Notes: generated by a model not told the origin, from the letters alone. A stretch of DNA of 64,000 bases from Chionis minor (GCA_013398295.1 VZSF01003481.1:467657-531656); one strand, 5' to 3'; counted from the stretch's first letter, positions 1-13,860 are shown. Numbers and translations: made by a program.

Positions 1-3000
1 GTTACAGGGTCTCTGTGAGAGACTGGAGACATCTTCATCAGCAACAATATGGTGAAAAAGCTCATTATCACAACTGAAAGTACATTTTGAAGTTGGGTTT
101 TTGTTTTAACTGGTGAGTTTAACATTCACACTTTCTGGGTACTTGGGCTAGGTAAACTCAAGTGCTCAAAAGCTGTTCTAAATTAAATTAAACAATTGCA
201 AATGTGTTTCAGTCAAAGTCTTATTTCAAATCAGATGAACATGCTTGCAATGTTTGGTTGCTCAATTACTAAGAGAAAAAAAAAGCAGTGACAATCCTTC
301 AAAAAGCACATGTGCATACAATGCATTTATCTTGAAATACTTGTCCAGGGAATACTCTGCAGTATGAAATTATTACGAATACTCTTCACATTTGCAGCTC
401 CCTTAGTCTTATTAATGCCTATATTGAACACATACAATCAGCTGGCTTTCAGAAGACTTTCCCACCAGGGAATATGAAAAAAAAAAAATAAAAAGAGGGT
501 TTGATTGATTGCTCTTGTCATTGCACTTAAAGATGTGAAACTGAGCTTACTTAACAACTTTGATAAGCGAGGTTTCACACTGGAAGTTTTTCTTCTTCAT
601 AACTGGCATGAACTCAGAGAGACAACAAAGATATTAATAAAAATACGCAACATAATCCACACAGCATTCTTTCTTTTCTGGTCTCCTGCAGGAGAGCATG
701 GTATGTCTCCAGCCTAGGAGCTTCTGTAAATCAGACGAACCTTGTAACTCTGAGCAATCCTTTTGCTTAAATTGTTGTCAATGTGATCTGCAAGGTGTAA
801 GATGGAAAGCAGAAATGTAGCTGTACTGTATTTGCACTGCACTCCAAATTGAGAGAGAATGGAAAAATTAAGAGCAGACTGGAAAAATAAAATCCCTGTT
901 TCTAAACAATAAGAGCTGTGAGATATCCACTGTTTTGGTTCATATTTTTCTTCCACGTTAAAAAAAGGCTATTTGTTTTAAGGTGTATTTATAGAAGGCA
1001 TTCTCTTCTTTTACATTTCGCTGTTTGTCTACTTTTAATTGATGCACTCCTGTGGCTATAGGCAGGGAGAAGCAGCAATCTAGAGGGGGATTTGTACTGA
1101 AGGGTAGGTGGCCAGACCCCTTTCCACGAGGACCTCCGAGCCATGGCAGGGCTGGAGGCAGGCTGTGCATGGATGTCTCCAGCTGTTCTGCTCTGGCGCC
1201 GCAGACTGCTTCTCTCCCGGAAATCTGTACATTAAAGCCTGAGCTTTCATTGAGCAGGAATAGCCCCCAGCTATAGATTGAGAGAGTCTTGACTTTGTGA
1301 AATGTCACATATTCATTGCCTCAAAAATTTGCACCAACAGATGGAAAATATGGGAAATCTTCCTAACCTAATGAGCCCCGTCTTACTTCTTGTCCAGGAA
1401 AGCTGGCTTTTTCCTCGCAGGGAGGACTGAGGGTACAACACTCCAGTTATAAAAGATCATCTTTTTCCATCTTCAGAATTATTGAACTCCCATGAGGCCT
1501 CGGGATGTTTTCATAATTATTTCCAGTTTCTAAAATTTCTTGTAAGTACAGACTCCTCAGCCCCACCGATATGAATAAACTAAACAGGGCTTGAATGTCG
1601 ACATGCAACTGGCGGACATCTGTTCCCCCTGCCCAGCTCAGCCGCCCGGCACAATTTTGGCCCCAGCCATCATGTCCCCCTCATGGGCAATGCCTGGGTG
1701 CCTTTGGGGGACTATTCCCGGGATAACATGCATGGCTAACACCGCTCTGACCAAAGAGGAGCTGCGAGGACTTTGGCTATGCCTGCCGTGCTGTGCCAGC
1801 CTGCCCGGGGGCTGGAAGGGCAATGCCTGGGGATTTCACTTATCAGTGCAGACATAGCCTGTTGAGCCAGTGTGGTTCCCAATGACTAAATTTTCTTTTA
1901 TGGGCTTTGTTATTTCAGTTTTAGATGTCCAAAAAAACCTCTGATGGCTGTGCTGCAGCCCCAGCAATATGTGGAGTGTTTTTCCGGTACGTAATGAAGG
2001 GTAGGCGTTGCGTGTCCTGGGCTGCACAGGAGACCAAGTGAGGCTGCTCAAGGGTGCAGAGGCTGCCAGGATGCTGCCATGCTGGCTATGCAAGGGGATG
2101 CAGCCAGACTGGATGACCATCTTCCTTCCTGGCTACTGGGAAGGGTCTCAGGAAGAAGGTGGTACCTCCAGAACTGCATGGACACCGTGTTTCAGAGGGA
2201 ACTAGTTCCTTCAAAACAGAGGTTGGGCCAAACTCAAGCTGGTGGCACGTGGGCATCAGAAACAAGGAGATAGATGTGAACTGCAGAGTTGAGCTGTTTG
2301 AAGGGTAGATGCCATCCCTTCAAACAAAGTGCAAGAGGCGATACTGCTGACTGACATTAGCAGTATTATTTAATCCCTTGAATAGAAATATTCAATGAAA
2401 ATGCTGAATTCATACTGACTGATTAAATGCTCTCTAAAACTGCCTTCTTCCACAGCCTCCTACAACCTTTCTCCACCATCTTCATTTAACGACAAAAAAA
2501 GCCTCATTACCCTTGTGTGGCAGAGTCTGACCATTTGATAAAAATGGCTGTGTGGCACAAGTATCTTTTGATTACACTATAAAAACTAGGGAAAAGATCC
2601 AGAGAAAGCTAGATGATTGGGTAAAGGGGTTTCAAAGGAAGGGGAAGCAATCTGAAAACAAAGAAACTAGGAAAAAATTGAGAAGCTAAGGCAAATCCGT
2701 TCTGCACAAAGCTGACCATCTGGAACATGTTACTGAAGAGGAGATGTGGGATCACATAGATCGTTTCTGGAAAAGGAGGGGCTTGAGGGGCATGGAAAAA
2801 ACCCAACATGGTTGAATTAAGAGCCGGCCGCAAACACTGAGCCAGATGGCTTTTTCTCTTCTTACAATGATGTATGTTCTCATCTTTCTGTATCTCTGCT
2901 AATCGCTTTAACACAGGAGAAGTACATGGAGCAAGATGTTAAGGAGGAAGCAGAGGGACCTGGGTAAGATGAAAAGAACTTTACTTCTATTGTATTCCTT

Positions 3001-6000
3001 TCTGTACTGTAAACTGAAATTCAAAACAGGGATGTCTCTCTTATGCAACAGTACATCTGTTGCTGTTCTGAAGTCTTCGGGCACAAAAACTCTTTCCAGA
3101 GAGCGCAGGGCAATCATTTGGGTGTTTTGACAGGTTTCCAGCTGCAAGCCATATATTTGTTTTATAGCAAATTTTAGGTTAGTTCCTAGAATTTAAAACA
3201 TATTCAATCTGCTTTTGTTTTACAATCTGTAAACACTTTTAGAGCTCTATTCTTTATTTAATGATAGATAGGCACAACACAGCTGTTCTCCAGTGGCCTG
3301 TATTTTCAGCGTAACCTTATTCTCTCCTACACGCACTGTTCAGAGTTTCAAATATGCTAGAAGAACAGGGCCCAAAATATCAGCAGGCCAGAAGTGCTCT
3401 GAAATAAACAAAGAAGGTGAACGATTTTTAATTTATATCCGCGAGACGGTGACACTGACCATATCTCACAGTACCCAGGGCCGTAGAGGATGGCTTGGGT
3501 ACAGCTGGTACAGAAATACGTTTCTATGGCTCAGCAGAAGATAGTCAAGGTGGCGCGAGGGGCACAAACAAAATAGGCATGTCAACACAGAGCCTGTTGG
3601 ACAACCGCATGTAGTTTCTCAGAAAGGCCAATTAACACAGGTCAAGCATTGCATCAACACAATTATAACTGCTCCTGGTAGCCAAGGCAGCTCATTCAGA
3701 GCGGGTGTCTCAGCACAGCGCTGCCCCGTGTCACATAACCCCACTGGGAGAAGAGCTGAGGGGAGCAAGAGCCCTGGGCAGCGCAGAGACTCTGTGCCAA
3801 GCGGCAGTGCAATTGCCCAGCTGAAGTTAAATTTTGCTGCCCGCACAGCCATGTTAGAGGGCTGGATGGGTACCTCTGTTTAGTGATGCCCTCTGCTGTA
3901 CTCTGAACTCTGGTTCGGCAGGGTGCACTATCATCTTCCCAGCAGCAATAAAAAAGCTGGTTTCTACTTTGACTTCAGTTTATACTTCAAATGCTGGGCT
4001 AAAATGATCTCCCAGCACCAAGGAATGCAATGTGCCATTATAATGAACGCCACAGGCCCCCAGCATTAGGCTGGTACCCAAGCTACATTACAAATGCTTG
4101 CATATAATCTTTCTTTTAGAGAACTACGCTGACAAACTGTAACTCTCCTCTTTGGATGTGCCCGGCTCACGTTCTCCCCTGTAAACACTGCACATTCACA
4201 AATCAACCCCACGCTCCAGCAGGATAAGTAACAGCAATGAGTCCAAATTCACCTTCTGACAGGTCAGTGCAAACACAGTGAATTCTTTCCTTGGTGCCAA
4301 GTCGTTCTTCAAGGAAAATAATTTGTTTCCAGAAAATCTTCCCCCCTTACTTACAAAGCTTTCAGACGGGAAATCCTGTCAGCAGCGGGCTTGACAAGCA
4401 TTTCTTTTTTGTATACTCACATTAATAACCCAATCCTTCTCAGAAGCTACTTGGCTATTCAAAACAAGCTGCCTTCATGCACAGGGACAGCTCTGCAGAC
4501 CCTGGCCAGGACCTTTCCCTCCTTCCTCTCAGGAATCTTGAATTCCTTCCCCCAGACCTAAATCAGGGGGCTCAGCCTTTTGGGGGCATCTGTTGGGAAA
4601 GAAATGGCCAGGTACCCCATTTTAGATCCTTCCTCTTCTGCGTTCAACTTTCCTTGCCCTTTTGACACTTTCCAGTTAACTCCTCCTTTGGGCATACGGT
4701 GCTGGGAACAGCCACCCTATTAGCTCTTTTGCAGCTGGAAAACCACCTGAGACAGGGTTACCAGAGCAGGACCAGATTGGGGGTGGTGGTGGGCTGAGTA
4801 GCAGGAAACTGGGAGCACCGTGCCTTTTTTGAAAATTATTTTTATCATTAATGTTGTTATTGTCATTATGGTGGGCCAAGAGACCACTGATGTGTAAAGA
4901 GAACACAAAATCATCACTTCCCCCCAGAAACTTGCACTGTAAATATATATATTTGGCATAAATGGAGCCTGAACAGGAGACGATAAGTAGGGAAATAGTC
5001 ACTCATGGGAGTTATTGTGAGTGAGGATCTAGTTTATACTGGAAGAGAAAGCAGGCAAGGCTGCACAAGAGAGTGCTACATGGTCAGACAACGGCAGCAT
5101 TGTGGATAAGCATAAGAGTGTGTTTATTAAAAGACAGAGAGATGATTTTGCAAGAAGATTTTGGTGCTAGAAGCAAGAGGGTTGTAACCTTCTTGATCCC
5201 AGCTGTGCTCTGGGAATAAAAGAGCTATTTACATTCTTTGCAAATAAACAGGGCTACATCAAAGAAAATACTGGACCTACCACCAGTTTCTTCTCCTAAC
5301 CTCCAAGACCTCAGATTTTAGTTCAGCAAGCTGACCTTATTCCTTCAAGTAATCCTAGAAAAACTGAAGCAAAGAATGACATTATATCAAAACATGTCCT
5401 AGTAAGTTATAAGAACTGTAAGCATTATTAGGCTGCTCAAGGCGAGCTGGGATTTATAAAATAGCTTCCCACAGGCACTGATCCAAGGCCTGTTGAAGTT
5501 AATGGGAGTCCTTCCTCTGACTTCAGTGGGATTAAGAGGAGGCATCCCACCCATCCCACCATGGCTCTTATATGACTGACAACGAGTTTAAAGGATCCAC
5601 CCTGCGCAGATGGTCAACTCTCACCACGAAGGCGATTCCATCAGAAGCTCCCTTCAAAGGCCGGGAGAAAAGGGCTGATGTATTAGATGTGTGGCATATG
5701 TAAACACAGGAGGCCACCTACTGAAATATAAAATCTCGGAAGAGAAAGTTTTTTATGCATCCCACAGGGTATTTCTAGCACTCCAAGAGTTAAAGAGTTT
5801 CTATAAATTTGCATGAAACTCGCTTTGACTCCTTGACAAAGGTCTCACCCTGGCAGAAAAATCAGCAACTAAAGCAGCTGCCACTTACTGCGCTTTTTTC
5901 TGTATGTTGCGTTCAAGACACGCGCTCTAATAAATGGTGACTTCTCTCACGTCTTCTCCTCCTCCCTGCAGAATACCCCTCAGCCGCATGGAAATTTTTA

Positions 6001-7929
6001 CAAACTTTGGCACTGTCTGCACTCAAGCAAGTCATGCTGGCAAAAGAACCAGGCAGAATTAATGAGAGGAGTTAGCTTGCAAAACAGTACAGCATATCAG
6101 CAACAACCAAGGAAGAAGAGCTACCTCGATAGCCCTGCGCGCAAGATTAATTGAGAAAAACAAAACTGATCTGCTGGTGAAACAGTTTACAGTGAAGTGT
6201 TTAACTTTTACCATGGTAATAGTCCAATTTGTAAATGAACTGGGAAAAGATACAAGAATCACAGTAGCAAGGAATTATTCTAGAGCAGAGGACTTTTGCA
6301 GTGATTAATAAAGAACAAGAGCTCGAGGTGGAAGGGCACAGGACTGTACTCTCTTCTCTGGAACTGCAACATCTTTTTCTAGTACATGCTTAGAAAAATG
6401 CACAAATTCTGTAAATTCTTTTAAAGAAGATCAAGAAAAGCCATACATTACTGCCTTAGGCTGGCAATAAAACACTCCCGTAACTATTGCAGCAAAAGAT
6501 AACCCAGCAGCTCACTCCACCGCAAAGGGCAACAACCGTACCAGAGACGGCGATGAAGGCAGCCTGCACTTTCTAAACAGTTTCAGCTCACACTGATGTA
6601 CATACTTTTTTTTTCCCCTCCAAATGTAATCATTGTATATCATGCATGAGAGCACTTTAGGAATGTGGACAGAAGAAAGCCTGATTTAAGAAGCTGTGTT
6701 GGGCAGTGGGTGATGACACTCCTCTGGGCAGACGGGCACAGGACGGCATGCACCCACTGCCGGTGGAGACACCCTCAGTGCTAACTCGGGGTTGTTGCTT
6801 CCCTTTTAGCAACTGTGGATGGAAAGTGGCCGTCTTCTAGCATCCACTTTCACAGCAGGGGAAGAGTCCTCCCTGTCTTTTTTTTTTTCCCCTGTGTCAT
6901 ACCTGAATAAGAAATCAGAAAGAGAGATACCAAACATTTCACTTCAGTGGTTCACTTACCTACTAGCTAGAAAATCGCCATGCCTCAATGGGACCCATGT
7001 GTTTGTTTGTTTGTTTATTTTACTAAGTAACAAAGACAACTTTGCTTTCTGAGGAGTATATTTGTATATTGCTAATTATCTTTTCCATGAGTACACCAGC
7101 TAAAGTTTGCATGGAAAAACAGACAAAAGGATGTCATTAAAATGGGTCCCAAGAACCTTTCAAATGATTCACAGAGGTCTTGTCCTAATTAAAATTGAAT
7201 GCGAAAACAAATATGCTTGCAATTTTCTAGGATAATATTGGGTATTTATGAATTTTGTCAACCTGGCCCATATGTGGAAAAACGAAGCACATGCAGCCAA
7301 AGTTTAAGATCCTAATCATGCAGTGTAAGCTGCTTGAACGGAATTAACTTTGTAGAGTATGATACAAGCATTTGATCTTACAAATCCTTACAGTAGCTTG
7401 TTAACTCACTGGAAAAATGCTGTTTGAGAATTTCACCATGCCCCCACTACTGGAATAGGTAGGCACCTAATGTCCAAAAACTTCAGCTCTGAGTAAGTGA
7501 CAACGCTGCTTTGGGTCCCTCTCCGCCTGCTCTCAGTGCCGGTATGCACGCTTTCAGATTTATGCAAGGGAAAAAAAGGAAAGAGATATTTCTTTTTCAT
7601 GCAATGCATTTTTCTTTCTGTTTGAACATGAGGATGAACTAACTGGAGGCCACGAAAAAGCCAGAGATGGGTGATGGGCCACGAAGATGGCTGGAGAGAC
7701 TGAGTCATTGCATCCCTGGTACAAAACCTTTGGCTTCACTTGGCGTAACCCAGTAAGATGTTTAGAACAGCTGTAGACTGGGTCTGAAACCAACAAACAG
7801 TTTAAAATAGATAACCTATGAACCACCTCCCCATATAAGTACTAACACAAACACCCAAATCCCTAGGAAACCAGTAAGGAATTTAGGCAATAACAAACTT
7901 ATTGAGTAGAACACAGGATCCCCTGTTAC
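1..7929. other. Intergenic DNA, no gene recognised
   Basis: This AT-rich sequence contains only short ORFs without recognisable protein similarity and no CR1 copy. Minor features are a (GTTT)n run near 6999-7014 and a possible old amniote repeat motif near 5480-5545. Confidence 0.6.
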
Positions 7930-8044
7930 AAGTTGGGTGTTGATATACCTCGTGGGATGGGGTCAGGCACCTCCAAGTAGGGGTTTTATGGATATTTCTT
8001 CTATGCCTGACCCCATCCCATGAGATGTATCGACATCCAACCTT
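7930..8044 (+). repeat. Imperfect inverted repeat (long hairpin)
   Basis: Arms of about 40 bases at 7930-7969 and 8004-8044 surround a loop of about 34 bases. The loop-proximal 17 pairs (left arm ending GGGATGGGGTCAGGCA) are perfect. Towards the base there are about five substitutions, all transitions, and one single-base indel. In a plus-strand RNA most of these would be G-U wobble pairs. No known gene or repeat family was recognised. Confidence 0.85.
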
Positions 8045-8438
8045 TTATTAGTAAAAACCAAGGTGGAGGAAGGAGGCTGCAGTTCAGAGGATCTGAGGGG
8101 ATTAAGTCAGGGCTGCAGGTAGGTTCTTGCACCCCTGGGGGGACCCAGAGCCAAGAAGCTTTCAGGGAAAATGTACCTGTAATTTCATTCAAAGAAAAGA
8201 GCAAGATTCACTATTTTCTTTTGAAGTGGCACCCACTTTTTACCTCTTTAACTTGTGATGACAGTACTCCTCTGGGAAGCAAGACATCTGCCAGCTCCCA
8301 GGAAGCCATAATAACTGCTAAAGTAGGGGAGGGGAGGAGACATAGGGACACAAGCCCTTTGCCTGTCAAAACTGCATCCTAGCTCAGGATTGGATGGGAG
8401 AGGTGTGGGACTTCAGAGAGAAAAAGACTGAGATTCTG

Positions 8439-8953
8439 AGAATCACAGAATCACAGCATCATAGGATAATCTGGGTTCGAAGGGACCTTTAAGGTCCATT
8501 GCAGGACCGCCTGGCAATGAGTAGGGACTTCTTCCACTAGATCAGGTTGCTCAGAGCCCCGTCCAACCTGACCGTGAATGTTTCCAGGGATGGGGCATCT
8601 ACCACCTTTCTGCGCAACCTGGTCTGGTGTTTCACCACCCCCATCATAAAAAATGTCTTCCTTATAGCTAGTCTAATCTTCCCTCTTTTAGTTTAAAGCT
8701 GTTACCTCTTGTCCTAATGCAATGGGTCCTGCTAAAAAGTTTGTCCCCATCTTTCTTATGAGCCCCCTTTAAGTACTGAAAGGCCACAATAAGGTCTCCC
8801 CAGAGTCTTTTCTTTGCCAGGCTGAACAACCCCAACTCTCTCAGCCTGTCCTCGTCGGACAGGTGTTCCATCCCTCTGATTGTTTTTGTGGCCCTCCTCT
8901 GGACCCATTCCAACAGGTCCACGTCTTTCCTGAACTGAGAACACCAGAGTTGG
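8439..8953 (-). mobile_element. CR1 LINE, 3' fragment
   Basis: The plus strand begins with the CR1 terminal repeat in reverse (AATCACAGAATCACAG) and continues through the well-known CR1 3' region. On the minus strand, 8922-8668 still encodes part of the ORF2 C-terminus, with the motif MEHLSDEDRLRELGLFSL. The 5' end is truncated near 8953. The copy cannot move because the reverse transcriptase and endonuclease are missing. Confidence 0.93.
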
Positions 8954-11065
8954 AAGCAAGGAGAAGTTGAAGAAAACGTGATAGGTTTGGTAAGGGCATT
9001 TGACAGGGATGAGGGAACACTGTGGCTCCCTCTTGTGAGATTATGACTGTTGTTTATATGAAGCAGTCACAGATAAGAGGCAGAAACAGTCCTGCAGCAG
9101 CGAGAAGGCAGCAGCCCTGATGGCACTTTGTGCTGTCCTTTGCCATGCATACGTATATTCTGCGTCTTCTGGACTGGGTGCCTCAGTGAACTCGGCACCA
9201 CACCAGCTAATTCCCCTAATCTGACCTGGCTGCGAGGGAAGCCCTGTACCTGCTGTCCCGGAGTGAAAATATCTTGGCAGGCAGCATAAGAGCTCAAGGG
9301 AAATGTCTAGGAAGAGTAAGTACTAAATTACTTCTGGACAAGATACCTCTAGTCTGTCTAAATTCATTTCTGAATATAGCCCTCAAGGACAAATCTTGTT
9401 CCAGTTTCCAGTATTGACAAACCTCCCCTGCACTCCAGTGGGCTGTGGAAGGGACTGCATCAGCTGGCCAGCCCTGGCTGAGCAAACAGCTGGGCTCTAA
9501 TGGTGTATTGCGTTATGAATGCCAGTGTGCTAACACAGGGGAGGAGTGGGCACAAGGCCATCACCTCTTAAAAAACTGCCGGAGAGCACTGCGCCGACCC
9601 TGCTGCCAACCCATCAGCGCCAGCTTAGCAGCCTGCCTTGGCTTCCCAGGAATCCCCCGTCCCTGGTTCTGAAGGTCTCCATGGTGCAGACCAGGACCAC
9701 AACAGACCACACAAAGATGGAGACAGTGGCTGGCGCTTCTCTTCCTGTTGGCACAGTGCAGACCTTCCCACAGCAGGCAATTGCTTTCATGCTGCGGGCA
9801 GCACCCTGCCAGGTTTCTCCACACCTGGCAGCCGGATGGATAAAGGTGTGTCCAAAGTCCCAGGGGATGGCGAGGGAGGGGGCGGAGCTCAGCTGGGCAC
9901 AGGACTCTGGGTCTCTAGCCGGTGCTCGGCTCTGCCACTGGTCCTCCTCCAGGAAGATGCAGACTGTTGCGAAGCTAGCATCTAGCTTCATCCCAGTAGA
10001 AAGGCAGCAGCAGGCAGATCCAGCACCTGTAACCCACCAGTGAGGAGAGCTGGGGCCTGAGAGCAGAGACCTGCCTTGTAATGGAGACTGCCATCTCTGG
10101 TGGGGGAAGGTGATGAAAGCCTGACACTCTCAAGGACCAAACGTCCCGCAAACATTTCACCGCTCACGCAGTTCTCTTAGGAGTAAGACGAAAGAAGGAA
10201 CAAACTACATATGACAGCTGTTAATTGCTTTGCACAGGCTCGGCTCCACGGAGGTACTCAGGGTTGGTGATACTGACCTAATGCTAATTTTTAGGTATTT
10301 ACGGTCTAAAAAGGAGCTGTGGCTGTTCCCTTTGTATAGTACCTATTATAGGAGGCTCAGGAATTGACTCAATTCTTTTTGCAATGCAAACCTTAATCTG
10401 AGGCTTCCCGGTGTCAGCAGCAGCAGAAAATAACTGTACAGGCGTCCTGTTATTCAAATTGTCACAGCAATCTGCAGCTCTTTGTGTCCTTACATAAACA
10501 ACCCTGTCTCTCACCAGGAAACAAAGGCCCATATACATATGGGATAAAGTGACTGTTGGATTAGCAGTAAACTGGACTAGTTGTCACTTTTTGATGTCCT
10601 TCGACTGAAATCAGTGCTCCGGGTAATACATGATGCTACAAAGTCCACAGTCAGGTGTTCAATTTATTGTCCCCGCTTCTTTTTTTTTTAGTATCCAGTT
10701 TTCTAGCCATGAATGCTAAAACAGTTATGCCGCAGCAGGTTTCCTCCCACAGAACTCTTGGAGATCCATGGAATAACTTCACCAGTGGGGCTGCTGTTAC
10801 TGCGGTCCGCCGCCATCGCAGAAGCTACTACAGCTTATCCACAGGAAGCAAAACTTCTTTCCTGTGCTCAGGCGAGTGCACCCAAGGAACCACAGCCGAG
10901 TGTTTCTCTCCGCCGTCTATCTGCCCCCACGGCGGCCGGAGCCCGGCGGGAGCGCAGCTGGATCCCGGCGGGAGCGCAGCTGGATCCCGGCTCCGGCCGC
11001 TCACCGCTCGCTGAGCAGATGCTGCCCCCTGCCTGGCTTTCCTGGCCCCAGCGGCGCTCTGGTCG
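8954..11065. other. Intergenic DNA with a GC-rich patch
   Basis: Several overlapping ORFs on both strands at 9545-10043 reflect GC-rich sequence rather than a recognisable gene. A CpG-dense patch with the 22-bp tandem repeat lies at 10885-11060. Confidence 0.55.
10942..10990. repeat. 22-bp tandem repeat in a GC-rich patch
   Basis: Two identical 22-base units (CCCGGCGGGAGCGCAGCTGG plus AT) occur at 10942 and 10964, with the first six bases of a third. They sit in a CpG-dense patch at about 10885-11060 that is unlike the surrounding AT-rich DNA and ends at the CR1 at 11066. Confidence 0.88.
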
Positions 11066-11499
11066 TAGAATCAGAATGGTTAGAGTCGGAGGGGACCTTA
11101 AAGACCATCCAGTTCCAACCCCCCTGCCATGGGCAGGGACACCTCCCACTAGACCTGGTTGCTCAAAGCCCCATCCAGCCTGGCCTTGAACACTTTCAGG
11201 GATGGGGCATCCACAGCTTCTCTAGGCAACCTGGCCCAGTGTCTCACCACCCTCAGAGAAAAGAATTTCTTCCTAATATCTCATCTAAATCTCCCCTCTT
11301 CCCATTTAAAACCATCACCCCTCATCTGACCACTACACTCCCTGATGCAATCCCTACCCATCTTTCCTGTAGGCCCCCATAAGGTCTCTCCAGAGCGTTC
11401 TCTTCTCCAGGCTGAACAACCCCAACTGTTTCAGCCTGTCTTCATAGAGGTGCCTGTGAAGCACAGATCCAGCCCTCCGATCGTTTTTGTGGCCCTTTG
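11066..11499 (-). mobile_element. CR1 LINE, 3' fragment
   Basis: This is reverse-oriented CR1 3' sequence starting TAGAATCAGAATGGTTAGAG and running through the CR1 segments reading GCTGAACAACCCCAACTGTT and CCTCCGATCGTTTTTGTGGC. It is 5'-truncated near 11499 and abuts an unusual GC-rich patch on its left side. Confidence 0.93.
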
Positions 11500-13860
11500 T
11501 AGTCAAAGCAAGGGAAATCACTCACAGTTTTTGCCTCTCCTGGCATGATCACAACGCCTCCCCAAGCTGGCAGGTATGCCACAGGAGGACCTCCAACAAT
11601 AAGCTAGTTGTGAAGGACAGGAAAAAAATAGTTATTTCTCTGAGAAAATAGTTTTCATAGGCACCAGATAGCCACTTTGAGTAAAAGTTGTTCAAATTGT
11701 TCAGCATCATTTAGAAGGGAGAGGAAGGACCTAAGTCCATGTCACAAGACAGTTGTAACTTCAGATTATCCCAGCTCTTTTTGGGCTGCACTACAGTGAC
11801 CTCATGATACTTCAGTCATTTCTTGCATGTGCTATTTTGAGTGAGAATCTTTAAAGTCTGTAATGTCCTGTGACGCTCATCACTGGAGCCTAGACCTTGT
11901 GTGAGAAACCGTACCCAAGGTAGATGAGCTTCAGTGCACTTCCTTCACTGCTTTGCTCCTTCCAGCTGTAAAAATCAACACTGCAAATCCCACTGGTTTC
12001 CTTCCAGGGACTGCTTAATTTCCAGAAGGAATAAGGACTCTTTTCCAAAAAACTCTGGTCAAAGTCAGTCTTAAATGATGTAGGCAGACCTTGGACAATC
12101 AGGAATGCTCGTGTATGTGTTTTAGTTTTTCTTTCTGTATAAAATAAAATAATTTCCTATAAAAAGCCATTCTGCGTCACTGAACTCTGCTAGAGGTGTC
12201 AGGACACTCTGGAGGAGAAGCTTCCCAACATGACACCCCAGTTCTGGGTTCAGCTAAAATTATTTCTAGGGAGGGCTGTGGTTATCTCCGCAGCAACCAA
12301 AGCTACTCTGAGCATCCTGATGAAGTATATACTCTAAGCAGGCTGTACAATCCTAAATCTTTTTAAAACATTTCTTCAAGGCTTCTAGCAGTACCCTGTA
12401 CTGATTTTGGATATTTTCACTTTAAAAACTGAGGAAGGATTACTGTGCGCAATGTAGGACTCTGATCACATTGATTGCTATTAGTAGCATTGAGTATTTC
12501 CACTGCAGTGGCAACGAGTGGCTCCTTTATAGGTCTAAGGCCCATTATATTAGGCACTGCCCAAACTCTGTCCTGGAGGAGTTTCTTCCGTAAAATTCTA
12601 TTAGCTGATGGTGAATAAGCACAGAGTATAATTTGAATGCTTCCTGCAATGAACAGGAGGAAGCCAACAACCAGCTCTGCAACTGCTGAGCCACCATGCT
12701 CCTGGGTTTGTTCATGCCTACCAGGTGAATTTGCATACCTCGGTATCTCTGCCAGAGACTGCAATTTCAGCTTCTGCATGGACAAAAGCTGAGGACTGGA
12801 GAAGGGAAATTGAAAGAAGCATGAGTAGTTCAAAGGACTGGGGAGATTTGCCATCCATTTCTCAACCAGGGGAGGGTGACTGAAGGTGTGATAATGGAGG
12901 GGAAAATGAGGATCATCTAACCATGCAGCCAAAAGATAAAAAAGGAAAGACTCAGCTCCCCCAGCAAATAGCTGCGTCTAAGCTTTGTTTTGAGGCTCAG
13001 AGTGCTGTTATCACCTTGCCAGTGTGGGACAAGAATGCTCTCAAACTTATTTTTCCCATTGCAGTGACAAAACAAGCAACATCCTGGAGGAACTGAAACA
13101 GCCTAAGTTCTATGTATAGTTGTATAGGCATATAAAGACATCTTAATGGTTTAAAAAGAGTAGGAAAACATTTTATTTAGAGACAGGAGGTAAAATCCTG
13201 ATGCTATCAAAGAGCTAGGCATTTTGTCACCGCCTTCACCAGTGAGTCCAGATTTCATCAGCTGTCTTCAGCTGAAAATATGTAATTATCTCATTTTGTA
13301 AGATGGGCATTCTGGATGATTTGTCCAAATTCATGCAACAAAGTGGTCAGTCAGAAGCGAGTTGAAAATTATTTCCTCTTCCACAAAAAATGTTGAAATT
13401 TCTGAAAAATCACATCCATCTAAAATAGGAACAAAAGTCAGAATCTCAGGTATGCTTAAACACTGAAAGCTTGCAAAAGAATAACTTTAGATAGGGTGTA
13501 TAATTTTTTCTTTTTTATGACCAAAATGCTTGTTTCAATTTGGCTTTAACTTTACCAAAACTAATATAAATTTTAAAATTAGGCTTTTTAAAAACCTCAC
13601 TCAGAAAAGTCAAAGTAGGATATCAACAACTTTCAGTCATTTTTAAAGAGGTTTTAAATTTACTGAAATTGCCCTTTTCTAATTTGAAAAATTTGAGAAA
13701 TTAGCACTTTCCAGTGCAAAATGATTATGCCGGTCAACTTCTGAGCAGCTCTACCACTGTTACATCCTGCCTTTCACTATGGGACGTCTCCAGTAGGACT
13801 TGAAGTTAATGGTTTTGCTGATAGTTTTAGCCTGTTTACATCAAGATCCGAGGTAAAACA
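11500..13860. other. Intergenic DNA, no gene recognised
   Basis: The only sizeable ORF is 12417-12932 on the minus strand (171 codons, one hydrophobic stretch). It has no recognised motif, and its length is expected by chance in a window this size. Confidence 0.55.

Noticed and set aside
9545..10043. Overlapping ORFs of 115 to 165 codons on both strands
   Set aside because: GC-rich, stop-poor sequence gives open frames on both strands at once. No protein similarity or splice structure was recognised.
10713..11382. Plus-strand ORFs of 158 and 172 codons
   Set aside because: They run from the GC-rich tandem-repeat patch into the antisense strand of a CR1 copy, so they are chance frames.
12417..12932. 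171-codon minus-strand ORF with one hydrophobic stretch, considered as a membrane protein or retroviral envelope relic
   Set aside because: No recognisable motif, no LTR or other viral sequence nearby, and one or two ORFs of this length are expected by chance in a window of this size.
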